Assembly: GCA_022361535.1 (NCBI GenBank)
Contig: JAKSAU010001267.1
Coordinates: 1-6,018, forward strand
Direction: 5' to 3'
Length of the DNA: 6,018 nt
From: Desulfobacterales bacterium
GTDB lineage: Bacteria; Desulfobacterota; Desulfobacteria; Desulfobacterales; Desulfobacteraceae
Below, one piece after another: positions 1-5,631 of this stretch (positions are counted from its first letter, which is position 1; each line of letters opens with the position of its first letter). A program made the position numbers and the translations under genes. The notes below the pieces were generated by a model. That model did not search any database, had not been told where the DNA came from, and saw only the letters and a list, made by a program, of their open reading frames with translations.

Positions 1-429
1 ATAACGTCTTGCATCCCTGACCTGGCCTACGATCTCCCCCATTGTCAGGTTCCTTTTGATACCGTTTTTTGCAGTCAGACAAAACTTGCAGTCCATGGCA
101 CATCCAACCTGAGAAGATACACATAAAGTAAAATGGTCTTTCTCCGGGATAAGAACAGTTTCAACATATTCCCCGTCCTCAAGCCGATATAAAAACTTCT
201 CTGTTTTATCAGTTGAAACTTCCTTATTTTCTAATGTGAGGGAACCGATACTGAAATTCTCGGCCATGGTGGCCCGCAGCACCTTACCCAAATCGGTCAT
301 CTCATCAAAATCCTGGGCCAGCTTCAAGTAGAGCCACTTGAAAATCTGATTGGCCCGAAATGACCTGATTCCTTTATTTTCTAACCATTCACCCAATTCT
401 TCCCGGGTAAAATCCAATATATTCTGCAT
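1..429 (-). CDS. rlmN: RlmN, 23S rRNA/tRNA adenine-C2 methyltransferase (N-terminal 143 codons, truncated by window edge)
   Basis: RlmN is a radical-SAM enzyme that methylates C2 of A2503 in 23S rRNA and A37 of some tRNAs, in the cytoplasm. My translation of the minus strand from ATG 429-427 gives an uninterrupted 143-codon frame to base 1. It contains the family N-terminal helical part (W16, then F-R-A-N-Q-I-F-K-W at about 24-32) and E90 in VETVLIPE, the counterpart of the base-contacting Glu. The radical-SAM cluster motif is C110-x3-C114-x2-C117 within SSQVGCAMDCKFC. The catalytic C-terminal cysteine lies outside the window. The start is supported by an AGGTG ribosome-binding site at 440-436, 6 nt upstream. 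The N-terminus is about 15 residues shorter than E. coli RlmN, which is unremarkable. The gene is divergent from ffh. Identity is near certain. The Cfr resistance paralogue is less likely, given the housekeeping context. Confidence 0.96.
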   Translation of the reverse strand, partial: MQNILDFTREELGEWLENKGIRSFRANQIFKWLYLKLAQDFDEMTDLGKVLRATMAENFSIGSLTLENKEVSTDKTEKFLYRLEDGEYVETVLIPEKDHFTLCVSSQVGCAMDCKFCLTAKNGIKRNLTMGEIVGQVRDARRY

Positions 430-460
430 GATACACACCTGCTGATTTTTTATAATTTTC

Positions 461-487
461 TTGACATTACACGGATTATAGTTTAAT
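461..487 (+). promoter_or_regulatory. Candidate sigma70-type promoter for the ffh operon
   Basis: A perfect TTGACA (461-466) is followed after 15 nt by TTTAAT (482-487), a 5/6 match to the -10 consensus. The spacer is shorter than the preferred 16-18 nt. Transcription would start near 494, leaving a leader of about 32 nt before the ffh ATG at 526. This is the only gap in the window large enough, and AT-rich enough, to be the operon's main promoter. It is inferred from sequence match only. Confidence 0.45.
475..480 (-). promoter_or_regulatory. Candidate -10 box for rlmN
   Basis: The minus strand reads TATAAT at 480-475, a perfect -10 hexamer, about 45 nt from the rlmN ATG at 429. No good -35 sits 16-18 nt upstream; the best windows match only one or two positions. 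It lies between the -35 and -10 of the proposed ffh promoter, so both polymerases would compete for the same DNA. This is tentative. Confidence 0.3.
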
Positions 488-510
488 TTCAATGATTTGA
501 TTTGATATTG

Positions 511-518
511 GAAGGTGA
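511..518 (+). promoter_or_regulatory. Ribosome-binding site that fixes the ffh start at 526
   Basis: GAAGGTGA, with AAGGTG as the Shine-Dalgarno core, ends 7 nt before ATG 526. An in-frame TTG at 502 would add eight residues, but it lies upstream of this site and has no Shine-Dalgarno of its own. Known Ffh proteins also begin at or near the M-F-E-N-L sequence encoded from 526. Confidence 0.85.
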
Positions 519-525
519 TCTATTT

Positions 526-1851
526 ATGTTTGAAAATCTGAGCGACAGACTGGATTCAGTCTTTAAGAAATTAAAAGGTCACGGCACCCTTAACGAGAAG
601 AACATCGAAGACGGTTTGAAGCAAGTCAGGATGGCACTTCTTGAGGCTGATGTCAATTATAAGGTTGCAAAAAATGTCATTTCAGATATAAAGACCCGAG
701 CCCTTGGCCAGGAAGTCATGCAAAGCCTGACGCCCGGTCAGCAGGTCATTAAAATTGTAAACGAAGAGTTTACAAAAATGATGGGGTCTTCCCACCAGGA
801 TTTGAACTTTGCCAAAACCGGCGCAAGTTCAATCATGTTGGTGGGGCTGCAGGGCTCTGGTAAGACAACTACGGCGGGCAAACTGGCCCGTTATTTGCGC
901 AAGCAGGGCAGAAAGCCTTTTCTTGTGCCTGTGGATGTCTACCGTCCGGCCGCCATTGACCAGTTGACAAAGCTGGGAAAACAAATGGATGTGCCGGTTT
1001 TTGCCTCCACTACGGAGATGAAGCCGTTAAAGATTTGCCAGGACGCGCAATTGGCTGCAAGGGAACAAGGATGCGACACCCTGTTACTTGACACGGCCGG
1101 CCGGTTGCACCTGGATGATGAATTAATGGCTGAACTTGAAGGGATTAAAAAAGGCATAAATCCATCAGAAATCCTCCTGGTGGCTGATGCCATGACCGGT
1201 CAGGATGCGGTCAATATAGCCGGAGAGTTTGACAAACGGCTGGACATTAACGGTTTTGTACTGACCAAGATGGATGGTGATGCCCGCGGTGGGGCCGCCC
1301 TCTCCATCAAAGCCGTTACTGGTAAACCTCTCAAGTTCATTGGTGTGGGCGAAAAGACAACCGCCCTTGAAGCGTTCCATCCGGATAGGATGGCCTCAAG
1401 GATCCTCGGCATGGGAGATACCCTCTCCTTTATAGAAAAGGCTGTGGAAGCGGTTGACCAGAAAGAGGCGAAAGCCCTTGAACAAAAACTGCGTAAGAAT
1501 GCATTTACCCTTGAGGACTTTAAAAACCAGATGCAGTCGGTCCGTAAAATGGGGTCCATAAAAGACCTTATCGGCATGCTGCCCGGGGTAAATAAAAAGA
1601 TGCTCAAGGATTTGAATATCAGTGACCGGGAGTTTGTTAAAATAGAGGCAATTATCAATTCCATGACCCCGCAAGAGCGTAACAAACACGCCATTATAAA
1701 GAGTTCACGGAAAAAAAGGATTGCTGCAGGATCCGGGACCACAGTCCAGGATGTGAACAAACTGCTCAAAAGCTATACCCAGTCTATGAAAATGGTTAAA
1801 AAGTTTAATAAAGGTGGTATGCGTTCATTAAAAGGCATGCTGCCGTTTTAA
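526..1851 (+). CDS. ffh: Ffh, signal recognition particle protein (SRP54 GTPase)
   Basis: Ffh is the protein subunit of the bacterial signal recognition particle. It binds 4.5S RNA and signal sequences of nascent membrane proteins, and docks with FtsY at the inner membrane. The 441-residue product has the usual family length. The N domain is the helical bundle at about 1-90. The G domain shows the P-loop GLQGSGKTT (107-115), D-V-Y-R-P-A-A (137-143), D-T-A-G-R (189-193), [10 protein letters not shown] (247-256) and G-V-G-E-K (273-277). The M domain from about 320 is methionine-rich and carries the finger-loop stretch around [13 protein letters not shown]. The RNA-binding helix-turn-helix is R398[13 protein letters not shown]411. 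The tail ends G-M-L-P-F. I chose ATG 526 over an in-frame TTG at 502 because of the Shine-Dalgarno sequence just upstream. The gene heads the rightward operon. Its stop codon overlaps the Shine-Dalgarno of rpsP. No motif is missing. Confidence 0.99.
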   Translation: MFENLSDRLDSVFKKLKGHGTLNEKNIEDGLKQVRMALLEADVNYKVAKNVISDIKTRALGQEVMQSLTPGQQVIKIVNEEFTKMMGSSHQDLNFAKTGASSIMLVGLQGSGKTTTAGKLARYLRKQGRKPFLVPVDVYRPAAIDQLTKLGKQMDVPVFASTTEMKPLKICQDAQLAAREQGCDTLLLDTAGRLHLDDELMAELEGIKKGINPSEILLVADAMTGQDAVNIAGEFDKRLDINGFVLTKMDGDARGGAALSIKAVTGKPLKFIGVGEKTTALEAFHPDRMASRILGMGDTLSFIEKAVEAVDQKEAKALEQKLRKNAFTLEDFKNQMQSVRKMGSIKDLIGMLPGVNKKMLKDLNISDREFVKIEAIINSMTPQERNKHAIIKSSRKKRIAAGSGTTVQDVNKLLKSYTQSMKMVKKFNKGGMRSLKGMLPF

Positions 1852-1867
1852 GGAGAATACTAAGACA

Positions 1868-2122
1868 ATGGCCGTAAAAATAAGACTCACCCGTAAAGGC
1901 ACCAAGAAAAAACCCTTTTACAGAATCGTAGCAGCTGATGTTGAAGCACCTAGAGACGGCAAATTTCTGGAAGCATTGGGAACTTATGATCCCATGCAGG
2001 ATCCCGCTGTTGTTACCCTGAAAGAAGACAGGGTCAAATATTGGCTGGGAGAAGGTGCAGAACCGAGCACGACTGTTAAAAGCATCCTTAAAAAACAGGG
2101 TGTGACCGGCGCTTCTGCTTAA
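1868..2122 (+). CDS. rpsP: Ribosomal protein bS16
   Basis: bS16 is a small-subunit ribosomal protein of the 30S body that binds 16S rRNA early in assembly. The 84-residue product has the typical length. It opens with the family signature [11 protein letters not shown] (1-11), then [11 protein letters not shown] (14-24), [15 protein letters not shown] (28-42), and the helix [14 protein letters not shown] (54-67). A TAAGGAG Shine-Dalgarno at 1849-1855 includes the ffh stop codon and lies 12 nt before the ATG, slightly longer than optimal. The gene is 16 nt after ffh, and a 64-nt gap to khpA follows. In that gap I see only a weak 4-bp pairing (AGGT 2131-2134 with ACCT 2155-2158) and no T-tract, so nothing that looks like a terminator. 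Confidence 0.99.
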   Translation: MAVKIRLTRKGTKKKPFYRIVAADVEAPRDGKFLEALGTYDPMQDPAVVTLKEDRVKYWLGEGAEPSTTVKSILKKQGVTGASA

Positions 2123-2186
2123 GGGGCTAAAGGTCTTGGCTGCCATCCCATTACACCTCTATTACCATTGATAAGGAGATGTTTTT

Positions 2187-2417
2187 ATGAAAGAGCTGAT
2201 TGAGTACATTGCAAAGGCATTGGTAGACAATCCTGAAGAAGTTCAGGTTTCCGAAGTTGTGGGAGACCAGACTTCCGTACTTGAACTCAAAGTGGCAAAA
2301 GAGGACCTGGGAAAAGTCATCGGCAAACAGGGCAGATCTGCCCGGGCTATGAGAACCATTTTAAGCGCTGCATCCACAAAGATGAAAAAGCGGACGGTTC
2401 TGGAAATTATCGAGTAG
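2187..2417 (+). CDS. khpA: KhpA, small KH-domain RNA-binding protein (YlqC/UPF0109 family)
   Basis: KhpA is a single-KH-domain RNA-binding protein. In Gram-positive bacteria it partners with KhpB (Jag/EloR) and affects cell elongation and sRNA biology. The role in other phyla is not settled. The 76-residue product is nearly all KH domain. The RNA-contacting G-x-x-G loop is G46-K-Q-G49 within [16 protein letters not shown] (41-56), followed by the helix to about 63 and the strand K-K-R-T-V-L-E-I-I (67-75). A strong TAAGGAGA (2172-2179) sits 7 nt before the ATG, one of the best ribosome-binding sites in the window. Its place between rpsP and rimM is the classical one. Only 7 nt separate its stop from the rimM ATG. 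Confidence 0.95.
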   Translation: MKELIEYIAKALVDNPEEVQVSEVVGDQTSVLELKVAKEDLGKVIGKQGRSARAMRTILSAASTKMKKRTVLEIIE

Positions 2418-2424
2418 CAAGTTC

Positions 2425-2958
2425 ATGGCATCCGGCACCTGGCTTATCATCGGCAAAATAACAGGCGTACATGGCCTGGCAGGAAACCTGAAAGTATGGT
2501 CCTATGCCGAATCCCTTGATACGTTTGCAAAGGGACGAAAGGTTATGCTCCGGGACGAAGGCAGTGAAGATCTAAAAGAGTACACCATTGCCAAAGCCAG
2601 TGAACGCAAAAAAGGTGTCCTTTTAGGACTCAAAGGCGTTACCACCCGGGAAGCTTCCGAGGATCTTTTAGGAAAAGAGATCCTCTTGGATAAAGCGCAA
2701 TTACCGGACTTGGGACAAGATACTTGGTACTGGGAAGATCTTTACGGATTGACTGTTACAGACCATAAGTTAGGCCGGCTTGGAACGGTGGAAAGACTTT
2801 TCCCAACAGGGGCTGATGACATACTGGTGGTTACCGATAAAACCGGAGCGGGGCCCGAAGAGGTATTGATCCCTATGAATGCTCACTTTGTCCAAGATGT
2901 GGATCTTGAGGCAGGCACACTTACAACAACACTGCCAGAAGGGTTTATTCTGGATTAG
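2425..2958 (+). CDS. rimM: RimM, 16S rRNA processing / 30S maturation factor
   Basis: RimM binds S19 and helps mature the 3' (head) domain of the 30S subunit. The product has 177 residues, close to the family norm. The N-terminal beta-barrel domain starts with I-G-K-I-T-G-V-H-G-L-A-G-N-L-K-V (9-24) and includes L-K-G-V-T-T-R-E-A-S-E-D-L-L-G (69-83). The C-terminal PRC-barrel domain begins at W-Y-W-E-D-L-Y-G-L (101-109), then L-G-R-L-G-T-V (116-122), P-T-G-A-D-D-I-L-V-V (127-136), the V-L-I-P strand (147-150) and V-Q-D-V-D-L (156-161). ATG 2425 gives the expected N-terminus, but only a weak purine stretch precedes it (GAGTAGCAAG, overlapping the khpA stop). Low initiation, or coupling to khpA 7 nt upstream, is therefore likely. 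The gene ends 8 nt before trmD. Confidence 0.98.
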   Translation: MASGTWLIIGKITGVHGLAGNLKVWSYAESLDTFAKGRKVMLRDEGSEDLKEYTIAKASERKKGVLLGLKGVTTREASEDLLGKEILLDKAQLPDLGQDTWYWEDLYGLTVTDHKLGRLGTVERLFPTGADDILVVTDKTGAGPEEVLIPMNAHFVQDVDLEAGTLTTTLPEGFILD

Positions 2959-2966
2959 ACCGAGTG

Positions 2967-3719
2967 ATGAAGTTTACTGTACTGACACTGTTTCCGGAAT
3001 TCCTGGACGCATTCTTTGAAAACGGCATCATGGCAAGAGCAATCAGCCGGGAAGTCATTTATGGGTGTGCAATTAATATCCGGGATTTTTCCACGGATAA
3101 GCACAACAGCGTTGATGACAGGCCCTATGGCGGGGGAAGCGGGATGGTCATGACACCGGCGCCTCTTGAAGGTGCCATTGAGTCTGTCAAAAAGACCAGT
3201 CCGAATGCTAAAGTGGTTTGCATGAGCCCGCAAGGGTTGCGGTTCAATCAGGCAAAAGCCTGTGAAATGGCAGATCAGGGACAGGATCTGATTTTTGTGT
3301 GCGGCCGGTACGAAGGAATTGATGAGCGGGTTTATTCCCGGCTGATCGATGAAGAGATCTCCTTGGGGGATTTTGTGATGACCGGCGGGGAAGTGGCTGC
3401 CATGGCAATTATTGATGCAGTGGCACGAATGATCCCAGGCGTTTTGGGCAGTACTGAATCATCTCAGTCAGACTCATTCATTGACCAGCGGCTTGAGCAT
3501 GCACAGTATACAAGGCCGGAAACTTACAAGGACATGAAAGTACCGGACGTACTGTTATCAGGCAACCATGAGAATATCCGCCAATGGCGGAAGCACTCTT
3601 CCCTGGTAAGAACCTTTTTAAAACGGCCTGATCTATTTGAGGCCCAGGTGCCTGATGCTGAAGAAAAGAAAGTCCTCAAACAATGGTGTGCAGAGCTTGA
3701 GGATTTGATTGATGGCTAA
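2967..3719 (+). CDS. trmD: TrmD, tRNA (guanine-N1)-methyltransferase (m1G37)
   Basis: TrmD is the essential SPOUT-class enzyme that uses S-adenosylmethionine to methylate N1 of G37 in tRNAs reading CNN, CCN and CGG-type codons, which prevents +1 frameshifting. The 250-residue product is typical in length. It starts M-K-F-T-V-L-T-L-F-P and has D-D-R-P-Y-G-G-G-S-G-M-V (50-61), the knot strands C-G-R-Y-E-G-I-D-E-R-V (112-122) and G-D-F-V-M-T-G-G-E (134-142), then R154 and D169. These last two align with the E. coli catalytic Arg154 and Asp169. The C-terminal tRNA-binding domain has Y-T-R-P-E (181-185), L-L-S-G-N-H (196-201) and W-R (207-208). A GTG at 2964, directly before ATG 2967, would add one residue, and I prefer the ATG. 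The Shine-Dalgarno is poor (GGA 2952-2954, or GAG next to the start). The last 8 nt overlap the next gene. Confidence 0.98.
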   Translation: MKFTVLTLFPEFLDAFFENGIMARAISREVIYGCAINIRDFSTDKHNSVDDRPYGGGSGMVMTPAPLEGAIESVKKTSPNAKVVCMSPQGLRFNQAKACEMADQGQDLIFVCGRYEGIDERVYSRLIDEEISLGDFVMTGGEVAAMAIIDAVARMIPGVLGSTESSQSDSFIDQRLEHAQYTRPETYKDMKVPDVLLSGNHENIRQWRKHSSLVRTFLKRPDLFEAQVPDAEEKKVLKQWCAELEDLIDG

Positions 3720-4266
3720 ACTTTATGTAGCCCTGATCCATCACCCGGTGGTCAATAAAAAGGGAGCGATCATCGGATCAGCCCTGACCAACATGGATCT
3801 GCATGATATAGCCAGGGCATCAAGGACTTTCGGGGTTCTGGGGTATTACGTAGTCACCCCGTACGATGACCAGGCAGTACTTGCAGGGCAAATCATGGGT
3901 CACTGGACCGATGGCGCCGGAGGCAAGGTAAACCCGGCTCGCAAATCTGCTCTGGAACGGATCCGGGTAGTAAAGACCTTTGAAGAGGCCTGCAAAGATA
4001 TTGAAGCGGAGCAAGGGCAACCGCCAGTTAAGGTTGCCACAAGTGCTAAAGCCGGTAACGGTGCCTTGAGTTGCAGCTCTTTGAAACAAGAATTAAACGG
4101 CAATGCCCCCCACCTGCTTGTGTTCGGCACAGCATGGGGGCTGGCAGAGGAAGTAATAGACCAGTGTGACCATATGTTAGAACCCATTAATGGGGCAGGA
4201 TCATACAATCATCTCTCTGTCCGGTCTGCGGCATCCATATATTTAGACCGACTTATAAATGGCTGA
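3712..4266 (+). CDS. SPOUT-family SAM-dependent RNA methyltransferase (Methyltrn_RNA_4 / TM1570-like), substrate unknown
   Basis: This is a predicted cytoplasmic RNA methyltransferase of the alpha/beta-knot (SPOUT) class. I recognise it as the family Pfam calls SAM-dependent RNA methyltransferase (PF09936, from memory). As I recall, this family occurs next to trmD, or fused to its C-terminus, in sulfate reducers and Thermotoga-like bacteria. The 184-residue product shows H-H-P-V-V-N-K (10-16), [10 protein letters not shown] (26-35), Y-Y-V-V-T-P (45-50), H-W (64-65), A-T-S-A-K (109-113), the probable cofactor loop F-G-T-A-W-G-L (138-144) and [16 protein letters not shown] (157-172) ending in L-D-R-L. 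The family usually has G-T-G-W-G-L, so A141 is a mild change. ATG 3712 lies inside the end of trmD (8-nt overlap, +1 frame), with TGAGGA at 3698-3703 about 8 nt upstream, so translation is probably coupled to TrmD. The gene ends with tandem stops TGA-TAA. Its target is not known to me. A tRNA or rRNA is likely from the company it keeps. Confidence 0.88.
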   Translation: MAKLYVALIHHPVVNKKGAIIGSALTNMDLHDIARASRTFGVLGYYVVTPYDDQAVLAGQIMGHWTDGAGGKVNPARKSALERIRVVKTFEEACKDIEAEQGQPPVKVATSAKAGNGALSCSSLKQELNGNAPHLLVFGTAWGLAEEVIDQCDHMLEPINGAGSYNHLSVRSAASIYLDRLING

Positions 4267-4275
4267 TAACCAGCC
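4261..4275 (+). promoter_or_regulatory. Small hairpin across the SPOUT gene stop, upstream of the rplS ribosome-binding site
   Basis: GGCTG (4261-4265) pairs perfectly with CAGCC (4271-4275) around a 5-nt loop, extendable by a U-G pair (4260/4276). It covers the TGA stop and ends 8 nt before the rplS Shine-Dalgarno AAGGA (4284-4288). An alternative hairpin, CCAG (4270-4273) with CTGG (4279-4282), shares the CCAG bases and abuts the Shine-Dalgarno, so the two cannot form together. There is no T-tract, so this is not an intrinsic terminator. A regulatory role is inferred and could be chance. Confidence 0.3.
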
Positions 4276-4295
4276 GAACTGGGAAGGAATTAGAC

Positions 4296-4646
4296 ATGAC
4301 AAACGTAATTGAAAAACTTGAAAGAGAACAGATGCGCCTTGATATCCCCGATTTCGATTCTGGGGATACCGTGAAAGTACACGTAAAAATTAGAGAAGGT
4401 GAAAAAGAGCGTATCCAGGTATTCCAGGGCGTAGTAATCAAAAAGACCAAAGGTCTGTCAAGCGCCAGATTTACTGTAAGAAAAATCTCAGGCGGTATTG
4501 GTGTGGAAAGAATTTTCCCACTTTTCTCCCCTGCTATTGATAAAATTGAAGTGGTTACCCGCGGACGTGTTAGAAGATCCAAACTCTACTATCTGAGAAA
4601 CCTGCGTGGTAAAGCTGCAAGAATCAGAGAAAAACGTTTGGCATAA
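4296..4646 (+). CDS. rplS: Ribosomal protein bL19
   Basis: bL19 is a large-subunit ribosomal protein at the 30S-50S interface that takes part in intersubunit bridges. The 116-residue product matches the family length. It has the N-terminal helix [10 protein letters not shown] (3-12), [13 protein letters not shown] (20-32), the signature [10 protein letters not shown] (39-48), [14 protein letters not shown] (59-72) and the basic C-terminus with [10 protein letters not shown] (92-101). A strong GGGAAGGAA (4281-4289) lies about 7 nt upstream of the ATG, so this gene is set up for high initiation, unlike trmD upstream. Two alternative small hairpins precede it. The trmD-to-rplS order is standard except for the inserted SPOUT gene. 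Confidence 0.99.
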   Translation: MTNVIEKLEREQMRLDIPDFDSGDTVKVHVKIREGEKERIQVFQGVVIKKTKGLSSARFTVRKISGGIGVERIFPLFSPAIDKIEVVTRGRVRRSKLYYLRNLRGKAARIREKRLA

Positions 4647-4666
4647 AACAGCCAGCCTTGTGCCGA
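4638..4666 (+). promoter_or_regulatory. Possible stem masking the rnhB start region
   Basis: TTGGCAT (4638-4644) can pair with GTGCCGA (4660-4666) in a 7-bp stem with two G-U pairs and a 15-nt loop. It spans the end of rplS, including the first base of its TAA stop, and the first base of the rnhB ATG. A ribosome finishing rplS would melt it, which fits coupled reinitiation of rnhB. It is short and unproven. Confidence 0.25.
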
Positions 4667-5259
4667 TGCGGATCTTTGAGCATGATGCCCAAGCCCGCGG
4701 CTACAGGCTGATTGCAGGTGTTGACGAGGCCGGCAGGGGACCCCTTGCCGGCCCTGTCGTGTCTGCAGCCGTGGTATTGCCTGCAGATTTCGAATGCAAG
4801 GACATTACTGACTCAAAAAAGCTGAGTGAAAAAAAGCGGGAAGCGCTTTTTCCTTTCATACAGGAAAATGCACTGGCATTTGGAGTCGGCATAGCTGATC
4901 ATAAAGAAATTGACAGAATCAATATTCTTCAAGCCGCCTTGCTTTCCATGAAAAGAGCTGTTGAAGCCCTTTCTCCTAAGCCTGATTACCTGCTTATTGA
5001 CGGCAAATTCACAATCGACAGTCCCCTGGATCAGGAAGCCATTGTCAAAGGAGATTCAAAAAGCCTCTCCATTGCTTCTGCCTCGATACTTGCCAAAGTT
5101 ACCAGAGACCGGATTATGAAGGAGCTTGCGGTTCAATATCCCGAATACGGATTTGACCGTCATAAAGGTTATCCTACTAAGGCACATAAAGAAGCGATTC
5201 TCGCTAACGGCCCCTGCCCGGTTCACCGACAAAGCTTTAGGGGAGTTAAAGGGGTATGA
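4666..5259 (+). CDS. rnhB: RNase HII
   Basis: RNase HII cuts RNA in RNA-DNA hybrids and starts removal of single ribonucleotides misincorporated in DNA, using two divalent metal ions. From ATG 4666 the product is 197 residues, almost the same as E. coli RnhB. The carboxylate set is visible: D20 and E21 in A-G-V-D-E-A-G-R-G-P-L-A-G-P-V (17-31), D112 in L-L-I-D-G-K (109-114), and D130 in V-K-G-D-S-K-S-L-S-I-A-S-A-S-I-L-A-K-V (127-145). G-R-G (23-25) and Y169 in H-K-G-Y-P-T should read the ribonucleotide junction. The frame stays open upstream to a GTG at 4606 inside rplS, but those extra residues look nothing like the family. ATG 4666 lacks a clear Shine-Dalgarno and is 19 nt after the rplS stop, so the exact start is the least certain in the window; GTG 4660 is an alternative. 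The stop overlaps yraN (ATGA). Confidence 0.97.
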   Translation: MRIFEHDAQARGYRLIAGVDEAGRGPLAGPVVSAAVVLPADFECKDITDSKKLSEKKREALFPFIQENALAFGVGIADHKEIDRINILQAALLSMKRAVEALSPKPDYLLIDGKFTIDSPLDQEAIVKGDSKSLSIASASILAKVTRDRIMKELAVQYPEYGFDRHKGYPTKAHKEAILANGPCPVHRQSFRGVKGV

Positions 5260-5630
5260 GTTTCTTTGGCAAGCGATTGGGTCGAAAAGGTGAGGCTGAT
5301 GCCCACAAATTTTTAAGATCCAAAGGCTTTGCCATTGTAGAAACCAACTATGCCACCCGAAACTTTGAAATCGATATTATTGCCCATGATAAAGACACTC
5401 TCTGCTTTTTAGAAGTAAAGGCAAGGACAGGGGTAAAAAAAGGGCTTCCAAGAGAAGCTGTTTCTTCAGCCAAGCAAAAAAAAATCATTATGGGCGCCAC
5501 CTACTATTTGAAAAAGATGAAAGTCGTCAACCAACGGGTTCGATTTGATGTGGTGGAACTTATCTATAATGAGGATACATCTTTTCCACCTGAAATCACC
5601 TTGATAAAAAATGCCTTCTCAGGAGCCTGA
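5256..5630 (+). CDS. yraN: YraN/UPF0102 family, predicted endonuclease-fold protein
   Basis: UPF0102 proteins have a restriction-endonuclease-like fold related to archaeal Holliday-junction resolvases. Their cellular role is not well established, though they are commonly encoded beside rnhB and rsmI. The 124-residue product is typical in length. The N-terminal helix has [13 protein letters not shown] (8-20), then N-Y (31-32), the core E38-I-D40 and E53-V-K55 in C-F-L-E-V-K-A-R (50-57), followed by [10 protein letters not shown] (68-77) and R-F-D-V-V-E (96-101). The predicted metal-binding residues E38, D40, E53 and K55 are all present. The glycine usually found directly before the E-I-D motif is F37 here. 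The start overlaps the rnhB stop by 4 nt (ATGA). AGGGGAG (5239-5245), inside rnhB, serves as the ribosome-binding site 10 nt upstream. Confidence 0.95.
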   Translation: MSFFGKRLGRKGEADAHKFLRSKGFAIVETNYATRNFEIDIIAHDKDTLCFLEVKARTGVKKGLPREAVSSAKQKKIIMGATYYLKKMKVVNQRVRFDVVELIYNEDTSFPPEITLIKNAFSGA

Positions 5631-5631
5631 C

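Noticed and set aside
451..456. Plus-strand TATAAT as the ffh -10 box
   Set aside because: Only a 4/6 -35 match (ATGATA 428-433) precedes it at 17 nt, inside the rlmN start. The TTGACA-based promoter downstream is better placed.
494..506. Tandem GATTT repeat (about 2.6 copies) upstream of ffh
   Set aside because: It is too short and AT-rich to tell from chance, and no second copy of the pattern is seen in the window.
502..525. TTG at 502 as the ffh start
   Set aside because: It precedes the good Shine-Dalgarno at 511-518 and adds eight residues not typical of Ffh. ATG 526 is correctly spaced from that site.
1200..1769. 189-codon minus-strand open frame inside ffh
   Set aside because: It is antisense to the conserved Ffh G and M domains, resembles no family I know and has no operon context. 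It is a shadow of the real gene.
2123..2186. A small RNA (such as 4.5S) or terminator in the rpsP-khpA gap
   Set aside because: The gap is only 64 nt, the best pairing is 4 bp, and there is no long hairpin with a GGAA-type loop.
3695..3722. Programmed frameshift joining trmD to the SPOUT gene into a fusion protein
   Set aside because: No slippery heptamer is present in the overlap, and the downstream gene has its own ATG and Shine-Dalgarno. Both products are complete alone.
4261..4275. Hairpin read as an intrinsic terminator before rplS
   Set aside because: The stem is only 5 bp and no T-run follows. The next bases are GAACTGGGAAGG, a ribosome-binding site.
3900..4582. Minus-strand open frames opposite the SPOUT gene and rplS
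   Set aside because: Their compositions mirror the coding strand, they lack recognisable motifs, and both sense genes are clear family members.
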